This document shows, in pieces, positions 27,099 to 35,823 of a stretch of 64,000 bases of DNA; the first letter of the stretch is position 1; each line of letters opens with the position of its first letter. This stretch comes from Bryobacteraceae bacterium (lineage in GTDB: Bacteria > Acidobacteriota > Terriglobia > Bryobacterales > Bryobacteraceae), in contig JAHCHE010000004.1 of assembly GCA_026129905.1 (NCBI GenBank), positions 62,001-126,000 on the forward strand, in the 5' to 3' direction. A program made the translations under genes and the position numbers. The notes under the pieces are model-generated. The model did not search any database and was not told the origin of the DNA. It worked only from the letters and a program-made list of their open reading frames with translations.

Positions 27099-30032
27099 TC
27101 ACAGCAGCTTCAGGGAGATCATCCACTCGCCCGAACTTTGCCCCGTTGTCGCGCGAGCCCGCGCGTACCCCGCCGAGAATGTCGAGTTCAGAAACGAGAA
27201 CGGCACGATCCGAAAATCCAGTTGCGCCCCCGCGTTCCCCCACGCCGCCCGGCGTCCGGTCCCCGTCCCGTCCGAGGCCAGCCCCGACGTGAACAGCGAC
27301 AACCGCATCCAGTTGCAGTACAGATACGTGGCGCCCAGCCGCTGGAACTTCACCGGCGGCAGGTTCCATTCCACCATCGTCCGGACGAACCGCTTGCCGC
27401 CGATCGAGTTCAGGTCCGCCCCCGGAAACGCATAGTATTCCCGGTAGCGGCTGGTCTCCAGCCGGTCCACCCAGTTGTTCCCGAACCCGCCGAAGTAGAA
27501 ATTGGCGAACGCCTCGTTGCGGTCCCCGAACGAAACTCCGGCCGCGTTGCGGATCCACACCGGCGAGTTGCGCAGCGGAAGAAGGAATCCCCGGTCGTAC
27601 GTTCCGTACACGCGCGGCAGCATTTTGCTTCCCGCGTAATTCGCCCGCCAGAACAGTTTCGCCTGGACCCCTTTTTCGTCGTCCACCGCGCCCAGCGACC
27701 GGTCTACATCGGTGTAGTTCAAGCCCACCTTTCCCGTGAGAAACCGGCTGTGCGTCGCCGACACGTTCTGGTAATCGGGCAGCCGGTCCAGCCCGCCGTA
27801 GCCGGCGACGCCCCATTCCAGGTCCAGCGTCCGGGGCGCGTCCCAGATCAGGTTCCTCGAGTGGTCCACCCGCAGCGCGTAGCCTTTCCGGCTCGCTTTC
27901 GTCGGCCCGAACAGGTCGTAGAAATCGGCGTTGTTGTAGTATCCGCTCACTTTCCAGCGCCAGTAGGAGAACGTCGCCGCCGCGTGCGCCTTCTCGGAAG
28001 CCGGCAGCCCGCCGCCGGGCGAAAACGTCAGCGTTCCGTCCAGCCGCGCCAAGCCGATGGCGTCGGAGGCGTTGAACCTCCATCCATACGCCGTCGCGTC
28101 CTTGTAGCCCTGCACAATCGGGTACGCCGACATCAGCGCGATCTCTCTTACCGGACGATATGGCCCCGAATACGTCGTGATGGCGTCCAGATCGACCTCG
28201 GACGGCGACCCCAGCTTCCACGTCTTCACCACTGGGTACTTCTCCACCACGCTCTGCCCCAGGTATTGGATCGCGCTCACGTCCTCGAGCGTCTTCGCCT
28301 CAACCTCCACCGGCACGAAGCCTTTCGCCGTGTACTCGAGCGCGAGCAGCCGCCCGTCCGGCAACGCCATCGGCCGGAACAGGCCGGTCTCGGCGTTGCT
28401 GAGGACATCCATCGCCGCGAGATCGAAGTCGTAGCGGAATATGTTCGATACGCCCGTGTAATAGGAAGACCCGTACAGATACCGCCCGTCGGGCGAGAAC
28501 GTGAAGTTCGACGGCGAGCTGAACTCGAAATCGTGCAGCGTCTCCGGTTCCGCGTTCCCCGCCAGCAGGTCCGCCACCCGAAACCGAACCAGCTTCTGCC
28601 TCCCGCTGAGATCCGTCTGCGCCGCCGTCAGCATGCTCCCGTCCGGCGAGATGTCGATGTCGAACAGGTCGCGGCCGTACGGGCACCGGTACGTCTCCGT
28701 CCAGTCCTGGAACGGCGCCTCCAGCCGGACCAGCAGCGAGATCCCGTCCGTGCGGCGGATGCCCCACAGCGAACGGTCCCGCGCGTTCACCGCCAGGTCC
28801 CCGATCCGTCCGTCCTGGATCAGCCGCCGGCTCCTGCCGGTTTCCAGGTCGTAGGCGTGCAGGTCCCGCCACTTCTTGTTATCGGTCGTGTAATACAGCC
28901 GCCGCGCCTCGGCGTCGAAGGCCAGCGAGCAGACGTAATACAGCGCGGCCCCCCGCAGGTCGCGCAGTTTCTGAATCCCACCCGTCTCGATGTCGATCGC
29001 GGCGAGATGAGCGATCTGCCCCGGGTACAGCACCGCCGCGTAGAGCCGGCGCGACCGCGCGTCCCAATACCCGCGGGAAATCGACCCCAGCGGCGTTCGC
29101 GTCAACGGACGCGTCGCCGTCACCGGATACTGCCGGATCAGCCGCAGGTTCTCGTCCTGCCATTCGCGCTCCGCCGTCGCCCAGCGGCTCCATTCCTCGT
29201 CCAGGCTGACGCCGTACACCTTGCGGAACTGGGCTGAGAAATACCGGCGCCCGCCGTCTTCCCGCCGCGCCCAGTCGAGCAGTTTATCCACTCCGTGGCG
29301 GCTGGCCAGGTACGTGACAAAACGGGTCCCGTACAGGTACGAATTGGCGCCCACCTGGAAATCGATGGTCGTCCCCTCCGACTCCAGCCCCACCGCGTGG
29401 TAGATGTGCGCCTTGTCCCGCGCCATCGCCCGGAACGCCATCTCGTCGTAGCCGCCCAGCGCCCGCCCGAGGCCGCCCGACATCCACGTCTCCATGAACA
29501 CCGCCAGCCCCTCGTGGTACCACCGCGGCGAATAGTGCCGCGGATTCGTCAGGTAGCTGTAGCCCATCGACAGCGGATCGTCGGCCACCGGCATCACTTT
29601 CCCGCCGAACACCCGCCGGAATCGCCGGTCGCCCCTGTCCGCCTGGTCGTTGGTCACGATGTGCGTCAGTTCGTGGTTCATCAGCAGGTTCATCCGGTCG
29701 TTCTCCGGCGCCGTCTCGAACACGAAATTGGGCGGCGCGATGCCGATATCCAGCAGGTTCATCGGCAGCGACGTCGCCCCCCCGTGGATGCTATCGCCGA
29801 AGTCCTCGAACAGGATCGATACCTTCTCCCGGCTCCGGTACCGGAACAGCCCCGAGTGGAACCGCATCGCGTTCTCGAAGCTCCGCATCAGGTGCGGCGT
29901 CAGGTAGGCATGCGTCGGGCTGTAGTACACCAGCCGGACGTTGTTCGTTTCTCTCGATTGCAGGCCCACTCCGGGACTTGCCGGCTGCGACAGCAGCGCC
30001 GCCGCAGCCGCCGTTACCCACGACCGTTTCAC
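27099..30032 (-). CDS. exported metallopeptidase-like protein with beta-propeller and beta-rich C-terminus
   Basis: The 977-residue protein has a signal peptide (WVTAAAAALLSQPASPG) and a peptidase-MA-like domain (about 30-300) with zinc motif HELTH (H120-H124) and the downstream helix WYHEGLAVFMETW, which carries the likely third ligand. A TolB/WD40-like propeller follows (about 320-600, with repeats such as SPDGSMLTAAQTD and SPDGRYLYGSSYY). The C-terminal third (about 640-977) is beta-rich with alternating patterns, possibly an outer-membrane barrel. Similar architectures occur in Acidobacteriota but have no known function. It lies 10 bases from the repeat protein and 22 from the first receptor, so it belongs to the chemosensory run. 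Confidence 0.75.
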   Translation of the reverse strand: MKRSWVTAAAAALLSQPASPGVGLQSRETNNVRLVYYSPTHAYLTPHLMRSFENAMRFHSGLFRYRSREKVSILFEDFGDSIHGGATSLPMNLLDIGIAPPNFVFETAPENDRMNLLMNHELTHIVTNDQADRGDRRFRRVFGGKVMPVADDPLSMGYSYLTNPRHYSPRWYHEGLAVFMETWMSGGLGRALGGYDEMAFRAMARDKAHIYHAVGLESEGTTIDFQVGANSYLYGTRFVTYLASRHGVDKLLDWARREDGGRRYFSAQFRKVYGVSLDEEWSRWATAEREWQDENLRLIRQYPVTATRPLTRTPLGSISRGYWDARSRRLYAAVLYPGQIAHLAAIDIETGGIQKLRDLRGAALYYVCSLAFDAEARRLYYTTDNKKWRDLHAYDLETGRSRRLIQDGRIGDLAVNARDRSLWGIRRTDGISLLVRLEAPFQDWTETYRCPYGRDLFDIDISPDGSMLTAAQTDLSGRQKLVRFRVADLLAGNAEPETLHDFEFSSPSNFTFSPDGRYLYGSSYYTGVSNIFRYDFDLAAMDVLSNAETGLFRPMALPDGRLLALEYTAKGFVPVEVEAKTLEDVSAIQYLGQSVVEKYPVVKTWKLGSPSEVDLDAITTYSGPYRPVREIALMSAYPIVQGYKDATAYGWRFNASDAIGLARLDGTLTFSPGGGLPASEKAHAAATFSYWRWKVSGYYNNADFYDLFGPTKASRKGYALRVDHSRNLIWDAPRTLDLEWGVAGYGGLDRLPDYQNVSATHSRFLTGKVGLNYTDVDRSLGAVDDEKGVQAKLFWRANYAGSKMLPRVYGTYDRGFLLPLRNSPVWIRNAAGVSFGDRNEAFANFYFGGFGNNWVDRLETSRYREYYAFPGADLNSIGGKRFVRTMVEWNLPPVKFQRLGATYLYCNWMRLSLFTSGLASDGTGTGRRAAWGNAGAQLDFRIVPFSFLNSTFSAGYARARATTGQSSGEWMISLKLL

Positions 30033-30042
30033 GCCCCGTTCG

Positions 30043-30963
30043 TTACGTCGCGTTCCCCATCACCGACTGGAAGAAGAACTGTTGAAACTGCGCGTCGTTG
30101 GCGAACTGCATAAGCTGGTTCTGCGCCGCCAGCGACTGAAACTGCTGCGTCCCCAGAAGGAACTGAAACGCATTGTTCGCGTGCAGGTTCTGAAAGTTTT
30201 GGTTGCCCAGCAGCGACGCGAACTGCGGCATCGCCAACAGCGCCATGAAGTTCGAGTCCGCGACGGCGTTGAGAAAGCTCGCGTTGTTCATCAGCGCGAC
30301 GAATTGCCCGTTGCGCAACAGGTTCATCAGCGCGGCGTTCTGCGCCAGGCTCTGATATTGCGGACTGTTCATCAGCCGCTGCAGCATCGCATCCTGGTTC
30401 AGCGCCTGCCCGCTGTTCTTAAGCTGGTTCTGAAACTGCGCGTCGTTTAGTAGGGCTTGAAAGCTCGCATTGGACAGTAACCTGGAGAGCGCCGCGCTCT
30501 GGCCCGCTCCCTGGAGATACACGATCGCCTGAAGCGCCCCGCTGCTCAGCAGCGACTGATATTGCGGACCCGACACCAACGACTGAAACGACGAATTGGC
30601 CGCCAGCGACTGAAACTCCGCGCTCTGGCACAGCGCCCGGAACGCCGGATCCTTCGCCAGTCGTTGGAGATCGTCTACCGTCACCGTCCCGCCGGCGGGC
30701 AAGCCGACATCGCTTTCGTTAAGCTGCGCCTCCCGGTAAACCGACCGCCTGCCGATCGCGCCTTGCGTCTGCTCGACCGGAACCGGCGGCCAGAAAAACG
30801 AGAAGTATATGATGGCGACCGCGGCCGTCACGCCGCCAATGGTCAAGTAGACGAACTTCGACTTTGTCTCTCTCCTTCGCGCCACGCGCGCCTCCTTGCT
30901 GGATCTGGGTCCGCGCGGCGTCCGCGCCGTGGACCCTCCTCCTCCCTTATCGGACGGCGCCAT
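30043..30963 (-). CDS. membrane-anchored protein built of 9-residue FQxL repeats
   Basis: A 306-residue protein (ATG at 30963; a GTG at 30975 is possible). Layout: a basic, Gly/Ser-rich cytoplasmic N-terminus, one membrane helix (FVYLTIGGVTAAVAIIYFSFFW, about 36-58), then an extracytoplasmic part. From about residue 105 to the end, units of nine residues repeat with the pattern [F/Y/L]-Q/M-x-L-five residues, for example FQSLAANSS, FQSLVSGPQ, YQSLLSSGA and FQALLNDAQ, with at least 15 units and two short insertions. The hydrophobic spacing suggests a solenoid or stacked helices. I recognise no family. It is the first gene of the 16-gene run. Confidence 0.75.
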   Translation of the reverse strand: MAPSDKGGGGSTARTPRGPRSSKEARVARRRETKSKFVYLTIGGVTAAVAIIYFSFFWPPVPVEQTQGAIGRRSVYREAQLNESDVGLPAGGTVTVDDLQRLAKDPAFRALCQSAEFQSLAANSSFQSLVSGPQYQSLLSSGALQAIVYLQGAGQSAALSRLLSNASFQALLNDAQFQNQLKNSGQALNQDAMLQRLMNSPQYQSLAQNAALMNLLRNGQFVALMNNASFLNAVADSNFMALLAMPQFASLLGNQNFQNLHANNAFQFLLGTQQFQSLAAQNQLMQFANDAQFQQFFFQSVMGNAT

Positions 30964-31134
30964 CTTTTTCTTCACCGTTTCGGCGCCGTGACCTGCGCCA
31001 AGCGGCGATCTCCTCGAGAAGCCTCCCCAGCGGCTCGGGCGCGGCTAAACCTCTCCCCGCCAATTGCCGATACGTAATTAGCCCGGCGCCTTGCCAGGGA
31101 CGCCGCTCGTAATGAGCCGCTGGGCGCGATTCCC

Positions 31135-32220
31135 ATGCGCGAGATTTGCAGACATTTGTGGCTTGCCGCGGCCCTGATCCTGCTGGCCTCCGGCTCGCTT
31201 CTCCTCTCGGACCTGCGTCACCGGCAGGCTCCCGACGACCGCCTCCGCCGCGTCGCCATCTTTCAGATCGCCAGCCGGCCCATCATGGACGACGGCGTCG
31301 ACGGCGTCCTCACAGGCCTCCGCGCCAAGGGTCACGCCGCCGGCGAAACGATCTCCATCCAGCGGTTCAACGCGGAAAACGACCTCCCCACCGCCAACAG
31401 CATTGCCCGCAACATCGTCGATCAAGGCTTCGACATGGCGATCACCGTCAGCACGCCGTGTCTGCAGGCGATGGCCGCCGCCAATGCCGAAGGCAAGGTC
31501 ATTCACGCCTTCGGACTGGTGACCGACCCGTTCAATTCCGGCGTCGGCCTCAACCGCGACGCCCCCGATCGCCACCCGCGGCATCTGGTCGGCATCGGTA
31601 CGTTTCAGCCGGTTCGCGAAGCCCTTCGCCTGACCCGCCAGTCGTACCCGGCTCTGCGCCGCGTCGGTTTGGTATGGAACCCCGCCGAGGCCTGCTCGGA
31701 AGCCTGCACCCGCATCGCCCGCGCCACGTGCGCCGAATTTGGCCTGAACCTGATGGAGGCCAACGCCGAAAATCCCACCGCCGTCGCCGAAGCCGCCAAC
31801 TCGCTGGTGGCGCGCGGCGCCGAGGTCCTCTTCGTCGGCGGCGACAACACGGTCGACATGGCGATCCGGTCCGTGATCCAGGCCGGCGCCCAGGGGCGCA
31901 TCCCGGTGGTGACCACGGTTCCAACGAACGCCGAGATTGGAGCCCTCATGGGCTTGGGCGCCGACTACTTCGAGGTCGGCAGGGCTCTCGGCGAGCTCGC
32001 CGGCGACGTCCTCAATGGACGCGACCCGGCATCGATCCCGATCGAGGACAAGCTGCCCAAGAGGCTGGGCGTCAACGCGCAGGTACAGCTTCGCCTGCGC
32101 GACCCCTGGCGCATGCCGCCCGACGTGCTTGCCGCCGCGGCCCTCGGCGTTGACGAGTCCGGCCGCCGCTGGGAAAAACAACGCGACGCCGCTTCACCGC
32201 CTCCAGCGAAAGCCGACTGA
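31135..32220 (+). CDS. ABC transporter substrate-binding protein (ABC_sub_bind type), orphan paralogue
   Basis: A 361-residue protein with an N-terminal hydrophobic segment (LWLAAALILLASGSLLLSDL) and the ABC_sub_bind fold: RVAIFQIASRPIMDDGVDGV, TVSTPCLQAMAAAN, GLVWNPAEACSEAC, VTTVPTNAEIGALMGLGADY. It has no ATPase or permease beside it. It is paralogous to the protein at 11299-12324 (shared phrases around ISIQRFNAENDLPTANSIAR and ADYFEVGRALGELAGDVL), so the two flank the chemosensory run. It may be a second binding protein for the same importer or a ligand-presenting protein for a receptor. Confidence 0.83.
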   Translation: MREICRHLWLAAALILLASGSLLLSDLRHRQAPDDRLRRVAIFQIASRPIMDDGVDGVLTGLRAKGHAAGETISIQRFNAENDLPTANSIARNIVDQGFDMAITVSTPCLQAMAAANAEGKVIHAFGLVTDPFNSGVGLNRDAPDRHPRHLVGIGTFQPVREALRLTRQSYPALRRVGLVWNPAEACSEACTRIARATCAEFGLNLMEANAENPTAVAEAANSLVARGAEVLFVGGDNTVDMAIRSVIQAGAQGRIPVVTTVPTNAEIGALMGLGADYFEVGRALGELAGDVLNGRDPASIPIEDKLPKRLGVNAQVQLRLRDPWRMPPDVLAAAALGVDESGRRWEKQRDAASPPPAKAD

Positions 32221-32242
32221 ACGCCGCTCCATTCCAGCTTCC

Positions 32243-32270
32243 GACTTCTGACTTCTGACTTCTGACTTCC
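32243..32270. repeat. heptanucleotide tandem repeat (GACTTCT)n
   Basis: Three exact copies of GACTTCT followed by GACTTCC (period 7) lie between the binding-protein gene and the next gene. It resembles short heptamer arrays seen in intergenic DNA of several bacterial phyla. No function is evident. Confidence 0.85.
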
Positions 32271-32320
32271 AGTTCCTCGTCCTCCCCCTCCTCCAGGTAG
32301 CATGGTCAAGGACATCCTCC

Positions 32321-33487
32321 ATGCCGCTCAACAGGCGCCGTTTCCTCCGCGCAAGCGCCGCGCTTCCATCCGCCGCCCCGGGCCTCTTCCCCTCGTCGCC
32401 TCCCGCAACCCGGTCCCGCCCGGAAGGCTTCTTCACCGTCGGTCAGAGCGTCGGCCGGTGGTGGCTTTTCAACCCAAAACGTGAGCGCGTGTTCTCGCTC
32501 GGCTTGAACCACGTCGATCCGGCGACTCTGCGCTACCCCGAGAACGCCGACATCTGGCGACGCAAGTACGGCAACAGCATGAAGCGTTGGCTGGAAACAA
32601 GCGTTCGGCCGAACCTCCTGTCGTGGGCATTCAATTGCGTCGGCTGGACGCAGGAAGTCGTCACCCGCGGCCCGACGAACCACCGCCATTCCCGAGCCTT
32701 CACCTTCGAAGAGTATCAATGGCTCGGACTGCCCTACTTTCACCTCGTCCCTGTCGCCCCCTTTCACCAGTGGGAGGCCGAGACCCGCCATCCGGACCTG
32801 TTCAGCCCCGAGTTCGCCGCCTGGTGCGACCACGTCGCGCGCGAGCACTGCGCCCCGCTCGCCGACGATCCCAAGCTGGTCGGCTACTTCTACGTCGACT
32901 GCCCCACCTGGACCCACACCACCGAATGGACCGCGTGGAAAGGTCCGCTGTTCGACCCCGCCCGCCTCGACGCCGAGTCGGGACGCAAGGAGCTTTCGAA
33001 CCTCGCCGCGCAGTACTACCGGACAGTCCACGACGCGGTCCGCCGCCACGACCCCAACCACCTCATCTTCGGAGACCGCTACGAGGCGCTCGCGCCCCTC
33101 CCGGCCGAAGTCGTTCTGGCCGCCAAACCGTACGTGGACGTTCTCAGCTTCCAGCACTTCGGCCCCCCGGACCGCATCGCCGCCGACTTCGCCCGCTGGC
33201 GCGAGCTTTCCGGCATGCCCATCCTGCTCGCCGATGGATGCGGCAGCCTGCCCGCCCCGGGAGGTTACCGTCGCCAGGATGGCCCGCGCTATCGCGAGAC
33301 GCTCGCCGTCCTGCGCGAGAATCCGGCCTGCCTCGGATATCACCTCTGCGGCGCCTACCTGGCGAACCGCACCCGCAAGCGCGGTCTGCTCGACGAACGG
33401 GAGCGCCCCGATCGCGACGCCCTCGAAATCATCGCCGCCGCCAACCGCGAAACGGCTCGCTGGGCGCGCGATGTTTTGTCGCCTTGA
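32321..33487 (+). CDS. Tat-exported glycoside-hydrolase-like (TIM-barrel) protein
   Basis: The 388-residue protein begins with a twin-arginine signal (NRRRFLRASAALPSAAPG). The body fits a (beta/alpha)8 hydrolase resembling agarase/GH5-GH86-type proteins: VFSLGLNHVDPATL, NLLSWAFNCVGW, VGYFYVDCPTW, HLIFGDRYEALAP, VDVLSFQHFGPP and LLADGCGSLP. The usual catalytic Glu pair is not obvious (the second-strand position reads ADGCG), so activity is uncertain. It is monocistronic, with a terminator-like hairpin just downstream. Confidence 0.6.
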   Translation: MPLNRRRFLRASAALPSAAPGLFPSSPPATRSRPEGFFTVGQSVGRWWLFNPKRERVFSLGLNHVDPATLRYPENADIWRRKYGNSMKRWLETSVRPNLLSWAFNCVGWTQEVVTRGPTNHRHSRAFTFEEYQWLGLPYFHLVPVAPFHQWEAETRHPDLFSPEFAAWCDHVAREHCAPLADDPKLVGYFYVDCPTWTHTTEWTAWKGPLFDPARLDAESGRKELSNLAAQYYRTVHDAVRRHDPNHLIFGDRYEALAPLPAEVVLAAKPYVDVLSFQHFGPPDRIAADFARWRELSGMPILLADGCGSLPAPGGYRRQDGPRYRETLAVLRENPACLGYHLCGAYLANRTRKRGLLDERERPDRDALEIIAAANRETARWARDVLSP

Positions 33488-33524
33488 CGGATCGCTGCCC
33501 GCCCGCCCCCCGCTCGTGAACTCT

Positions 33525-33554
33525 AGACCGGCATTTGCAACCGGCCGGTCTTTT
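33525..33554 (+). terminator. Rho-independent terminator
   Basis: AGACCGGC (33525-33532) pairs perfectly with GCCGGTCT (33544-33551) around an 11-base loop, and the 3' arm runs into TTTT (33551-33554). It lies 37 bases after the stop of the Tat-exported hydrolase-like gene. Confidence 0.72.
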
Positions 33555-33630
33555 CCGGTATCTTTACATCTAATACGGCCCCGACTGGGATTGGGGCGTA
33601 TTTCCGAGCTTCACTCACAGAGGAGGTCCA

Positions 33631-33948
33631 ATGAAGAGACTGACGTTCGTCATGGCCCTGGCCTTCACGCTGTTTGCCGTCTCCGCGATGGCCGGCGAGA
33701 TGACAGGCGCCATCTCCGACGCCAAGTGCGGGGCCGCGCACGCCGACGGGTCGGAGAAGTCGATCAAGTGCGTTCAGGGGTGCGTCAAGGGCGGGCAAAA
33801 GCCTGTATTCGTCACCTCCGACGGTAAGGTCCTGCAGATCGCGAATCCGGACAAAGTGATGGATCACCTGGGCCACAAGGTAACCGTGACTGGCAACGTG
33901 GATGGCGAGACCGTAACCATCGATTCGGTCAAGCACATCAGTTCGTAA
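33631..33948 (+). CDS. small secreted protein, DUF5818-like
   Basis: A 105-residue protein with a clear signal peptide (FVMALAFTLFAVSAMAGE) and a strong Shine-Dalgarno (AGAGGAGGTCC). The mature part begins MTGAISDAKCGAAHAD, has three Cys (KCGAAH, KCVQGCVKGG) and ends in a small OB-like beta region (HLGHKVTVTGNVDGETVTI). Such proteins are abundant in Acidobacteriota and resemble DUF5818; function is unknown. The Cys/His spacing could bind a metal. Confidence 0.75.
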   Translation: MKRLTFVMALAFTLFAVSAMAGEMTGAISDAKCGAAHADGSEKSIKCVQGCVKGGQKPVFVTSDGKVLQIANPDKVMDHLGHKVTVTGNVDGETVTIDSVKHISS

Positions 33949-33975
33949 GGCGGGTCTTCCGATTCGGGAGGCAGG

Positions 33976-35070
33976 CTACTGGAGCTTGCCTCTTCCTTCC
34001 ACCTTCCAGGTTGTCTCCACCGTATCCCCCCGCAGGCCGTAGATCCGCTCGTGCAGGTTCACCGCCACGCAAACGTGATTCGGAATCACCCGCAACCGGT
34101 CCCCCACCCGGAACCGCCCTTGCGTCTCGCCGAGGTCCACGTAGCCGTGCTCCTCGTTCATGTTGAAGAACCGCGCCTCGGGCGCTTCTCGGATCAGGCC
34201 GAACGTGTTCTGGCCGCCCGTCAGCAGCCGGTCCGACGAGAACGTCTTCGATCCTCCGTCGATGATAAACCCGTTCTTGCGCGCCGTCGAGACGATCGTC
34301 ACCATCACCGTCGCGGCGCAGTCCTCCCACTCGCACCCTCCGCACGCCACCGTGTTCCGGTCATTGAATATGTAGGTGCCGGGCCGGATCTCGTTCATGC
34401 CCTTGACGCGATGCGAATGATACAGCGCGGGCGTCGACCCGCCGCTCACAATACCCACTGGGAGGCCCGCCTTCTGAAACTCGCGGACGCCTTCCTCCAC
34501 CACCGCGCTCAACGCGTCGAGCGCCCGCATGCCTTCCTCGTTGGTCAGCCGTATGTGCCCCGGGTAGAAAGCGAAGCCCCGCAACTCCAGCCCCGCCAGC
34601 CGCGACAACCCGCATGCCAACTCCAGCAGCGGCTGACCCGGCGGCACGCCCACCCGGCCCATCCCGACGTCCGCCTCCGCCAGTACGCCGACCTTTATCC
34701 CCGCCCGCTGCGCCGCCGCCGACAACTCCCGCGCCGCTTCCAGGCTGTCCAGCGAAACCGTTAGGTCCGTCTGCTTCGCAACCCCCATTAGGCGTTCCAG
34801 CTTCCGCTGCCCTACCACGGGATACGCCAGCAGCATGTCGGGCGTGCCCGAGCCCGCCATCACTTCGGCCTCACCCACCTTCGCCACCGTCAGCCCCGCC
34901 GCGCCCGAGCGAAGCTGCCGCTTTCCCAACTCCGGCGTCTTGTGCGTCTTCGTATGCGGACGCAGGCGAAAACCGTTGGCCTTCGAGTAGGCGGCCACCC
35001 GTTCCAGGTTGCGCTCCATTACCTCGACATCGATCAGAAGCGCGGGCGTTTCCAATTCGCTGATGTGCAT
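33976..35070 (-). CDS. D-threonine aldolase-like PLP enzyme (DSD1 family)
   Basis: The 364-residue enzyme has an alanine-racemase-like N-terminal barrel with the PLP lysine motif RPHTKTHKTPELG and the phosphate-binding SGGSTPALYH. The C-terminal D-serine-dehydratase-like domain contributes the metal-binding pair in EEHGYVDL (His) and IPNHVCVAVN (His/Cys). The family cleaves or dehydrates D-3-hydroxy amino acids such as D-threonine or D-serine. It starts three bases after the 35074-35742 gene, so the two may be cotranscribed. Confidence 0.87.
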   Translation of the reverse strand: MHISELETPALLIDVEVMERNLERVAAYSKANGFRLRPHTKTHKTPELGKRQLRSGAAGLTVAKVGEAEVMAGSGTPDMLLAYPVVGQRKLERLMGVAKQTDLTVSLDSLEAARELSAAAQRAGIKVGVLAEADVGMGRVGVPPGQPLLELACGLSRLAGLELRGFAFYPGHIRLTNEEGMRALDALSAVVEEGVREFQKAGLPVGIVSGGSTPALYHSHRVKGMNEIRPGTYIFNDRNTVACGGCEWEDCAATVMVTIVSTARKNGFIIDGGSKTFSSDRLLTGGQNTFGLIREAPEARFFNMNEEHGYVDLGETQGRFRVGDRLRVIPNHVCVAVNLHERIYGLRGDTVETTWKVEGRGKLQ

Positions 35071-35073
35071 GCG

Positions 35074-35742
35074 CTATTTGTTCTTCTTCACGAACCGCAG
35101 GTCCAGCTTCGCCGCCTCGCCGCGATAGTGCAGCTCCAGTTGCTTCACCTTGTGCTTGCCTTCCATCGGGAAGTACAGCAGCCCCGTCACCGGTTCGGAG
35201 ATCTCCCCCTCCGGCAACACCTTCTCGTTCAGAAGGGCCAGCAGTTTCTTCTGCTCCTCGCTCGAGTTTTCGCCCACCTGCGTATCGGTTCGCTCCACGC
35301 CGATGGTGGCGTTGCCGAACCCGCCTCCCTGCCCCGGCAGCCGGCGCGGCGCCCCGCCGACGCCGCCCCACACCGGACCCTGATCCTGCACCATCACCGG
35401 CGCGCCTTCCTGCCCTCTCGTCAGCGTGATGACGCTCGCGCCTGCGATCTGGCTCGGCTCATACGGCTCCGACTTCTGACCGTCTTTGTCCGAGCGCAGG
35501 AAAAAATCCTCTCGCCAGATCTTCATCGGCTCGTCGGCCTTCGGCGTCACCCGGACCTGTACCACGATGATGCCGTCGCCCAGGTCCTGTCCGATCAGAT
35601 TTCGGATGGCTGCCTTATCGTTGTACAAGGTGGCTTGAACTTCCAGCTTCTTGCTCGCGGCCTCTCCGGTCGGCGGCGCGACATCGGCCGCGATCCCCGC
35701 CGTCACCGCCGCTAACGAGCACGCGATCAGTTGCAACTTCAT
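35074..35742 (-). CDS. exported protein of unknown function
   Basis: A 222-residue product with a signal peptide (LQLIACSLAAVTAGIAA). The mature part is beta-rich: LEVQATLYNDKAAIRNLIG, GIIVVQVRVTPKADEPMKI, then a Gly-rich loop near the middle (GGVGGAPRRLPGQGGGFG) and a C-terminal YFPMEGKHKVKQLELHY strand pair. This resembles small exported proteins of Acidobacteriota with an immunoglobulin-like or DUF4352-like fold, not assigned with confidence. ATG 35742 is chosen over TTG 35748. Confidence 0.6.
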   Translation of the reverse strand: MKLQLIACSLAAVTAGIAADVAPPTGEAASKKLEVQATLYNDKAAIRNLIGQDLGDGIIVVQVRVTPKADEPMKIWREDFFLRSDKDGQKSEPYEPSQIAGASVITLTRGQEGAPVMVQDQGPVWGGVGGAPRRLPGQGGGFGNATIGVERTDTQVGENSSEEQKKLLALLNEKVLPEGEISEPVTGLLYFPMEGKHKVKQLELHYRGEAAKLDLRFVKKNK

Positions 35743-35823
35743 GCGCAACCCCCTGCCGCATTATAAACCCGCGGCCCGCCAGGCGCTGCGTTTCCGCGCC
35801 TCCTCCACGCTTTTTACACGCCC

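Noticed and set aside
25187-29237. Two long plus-strand frames (about 700 codons each) opposite the Cache receptor and the metallopeptidase gene
   Set aside because: Composition is Arg/Pro/His-biased without domains; the minus-strand genes have clear domains and tight operon spacing.
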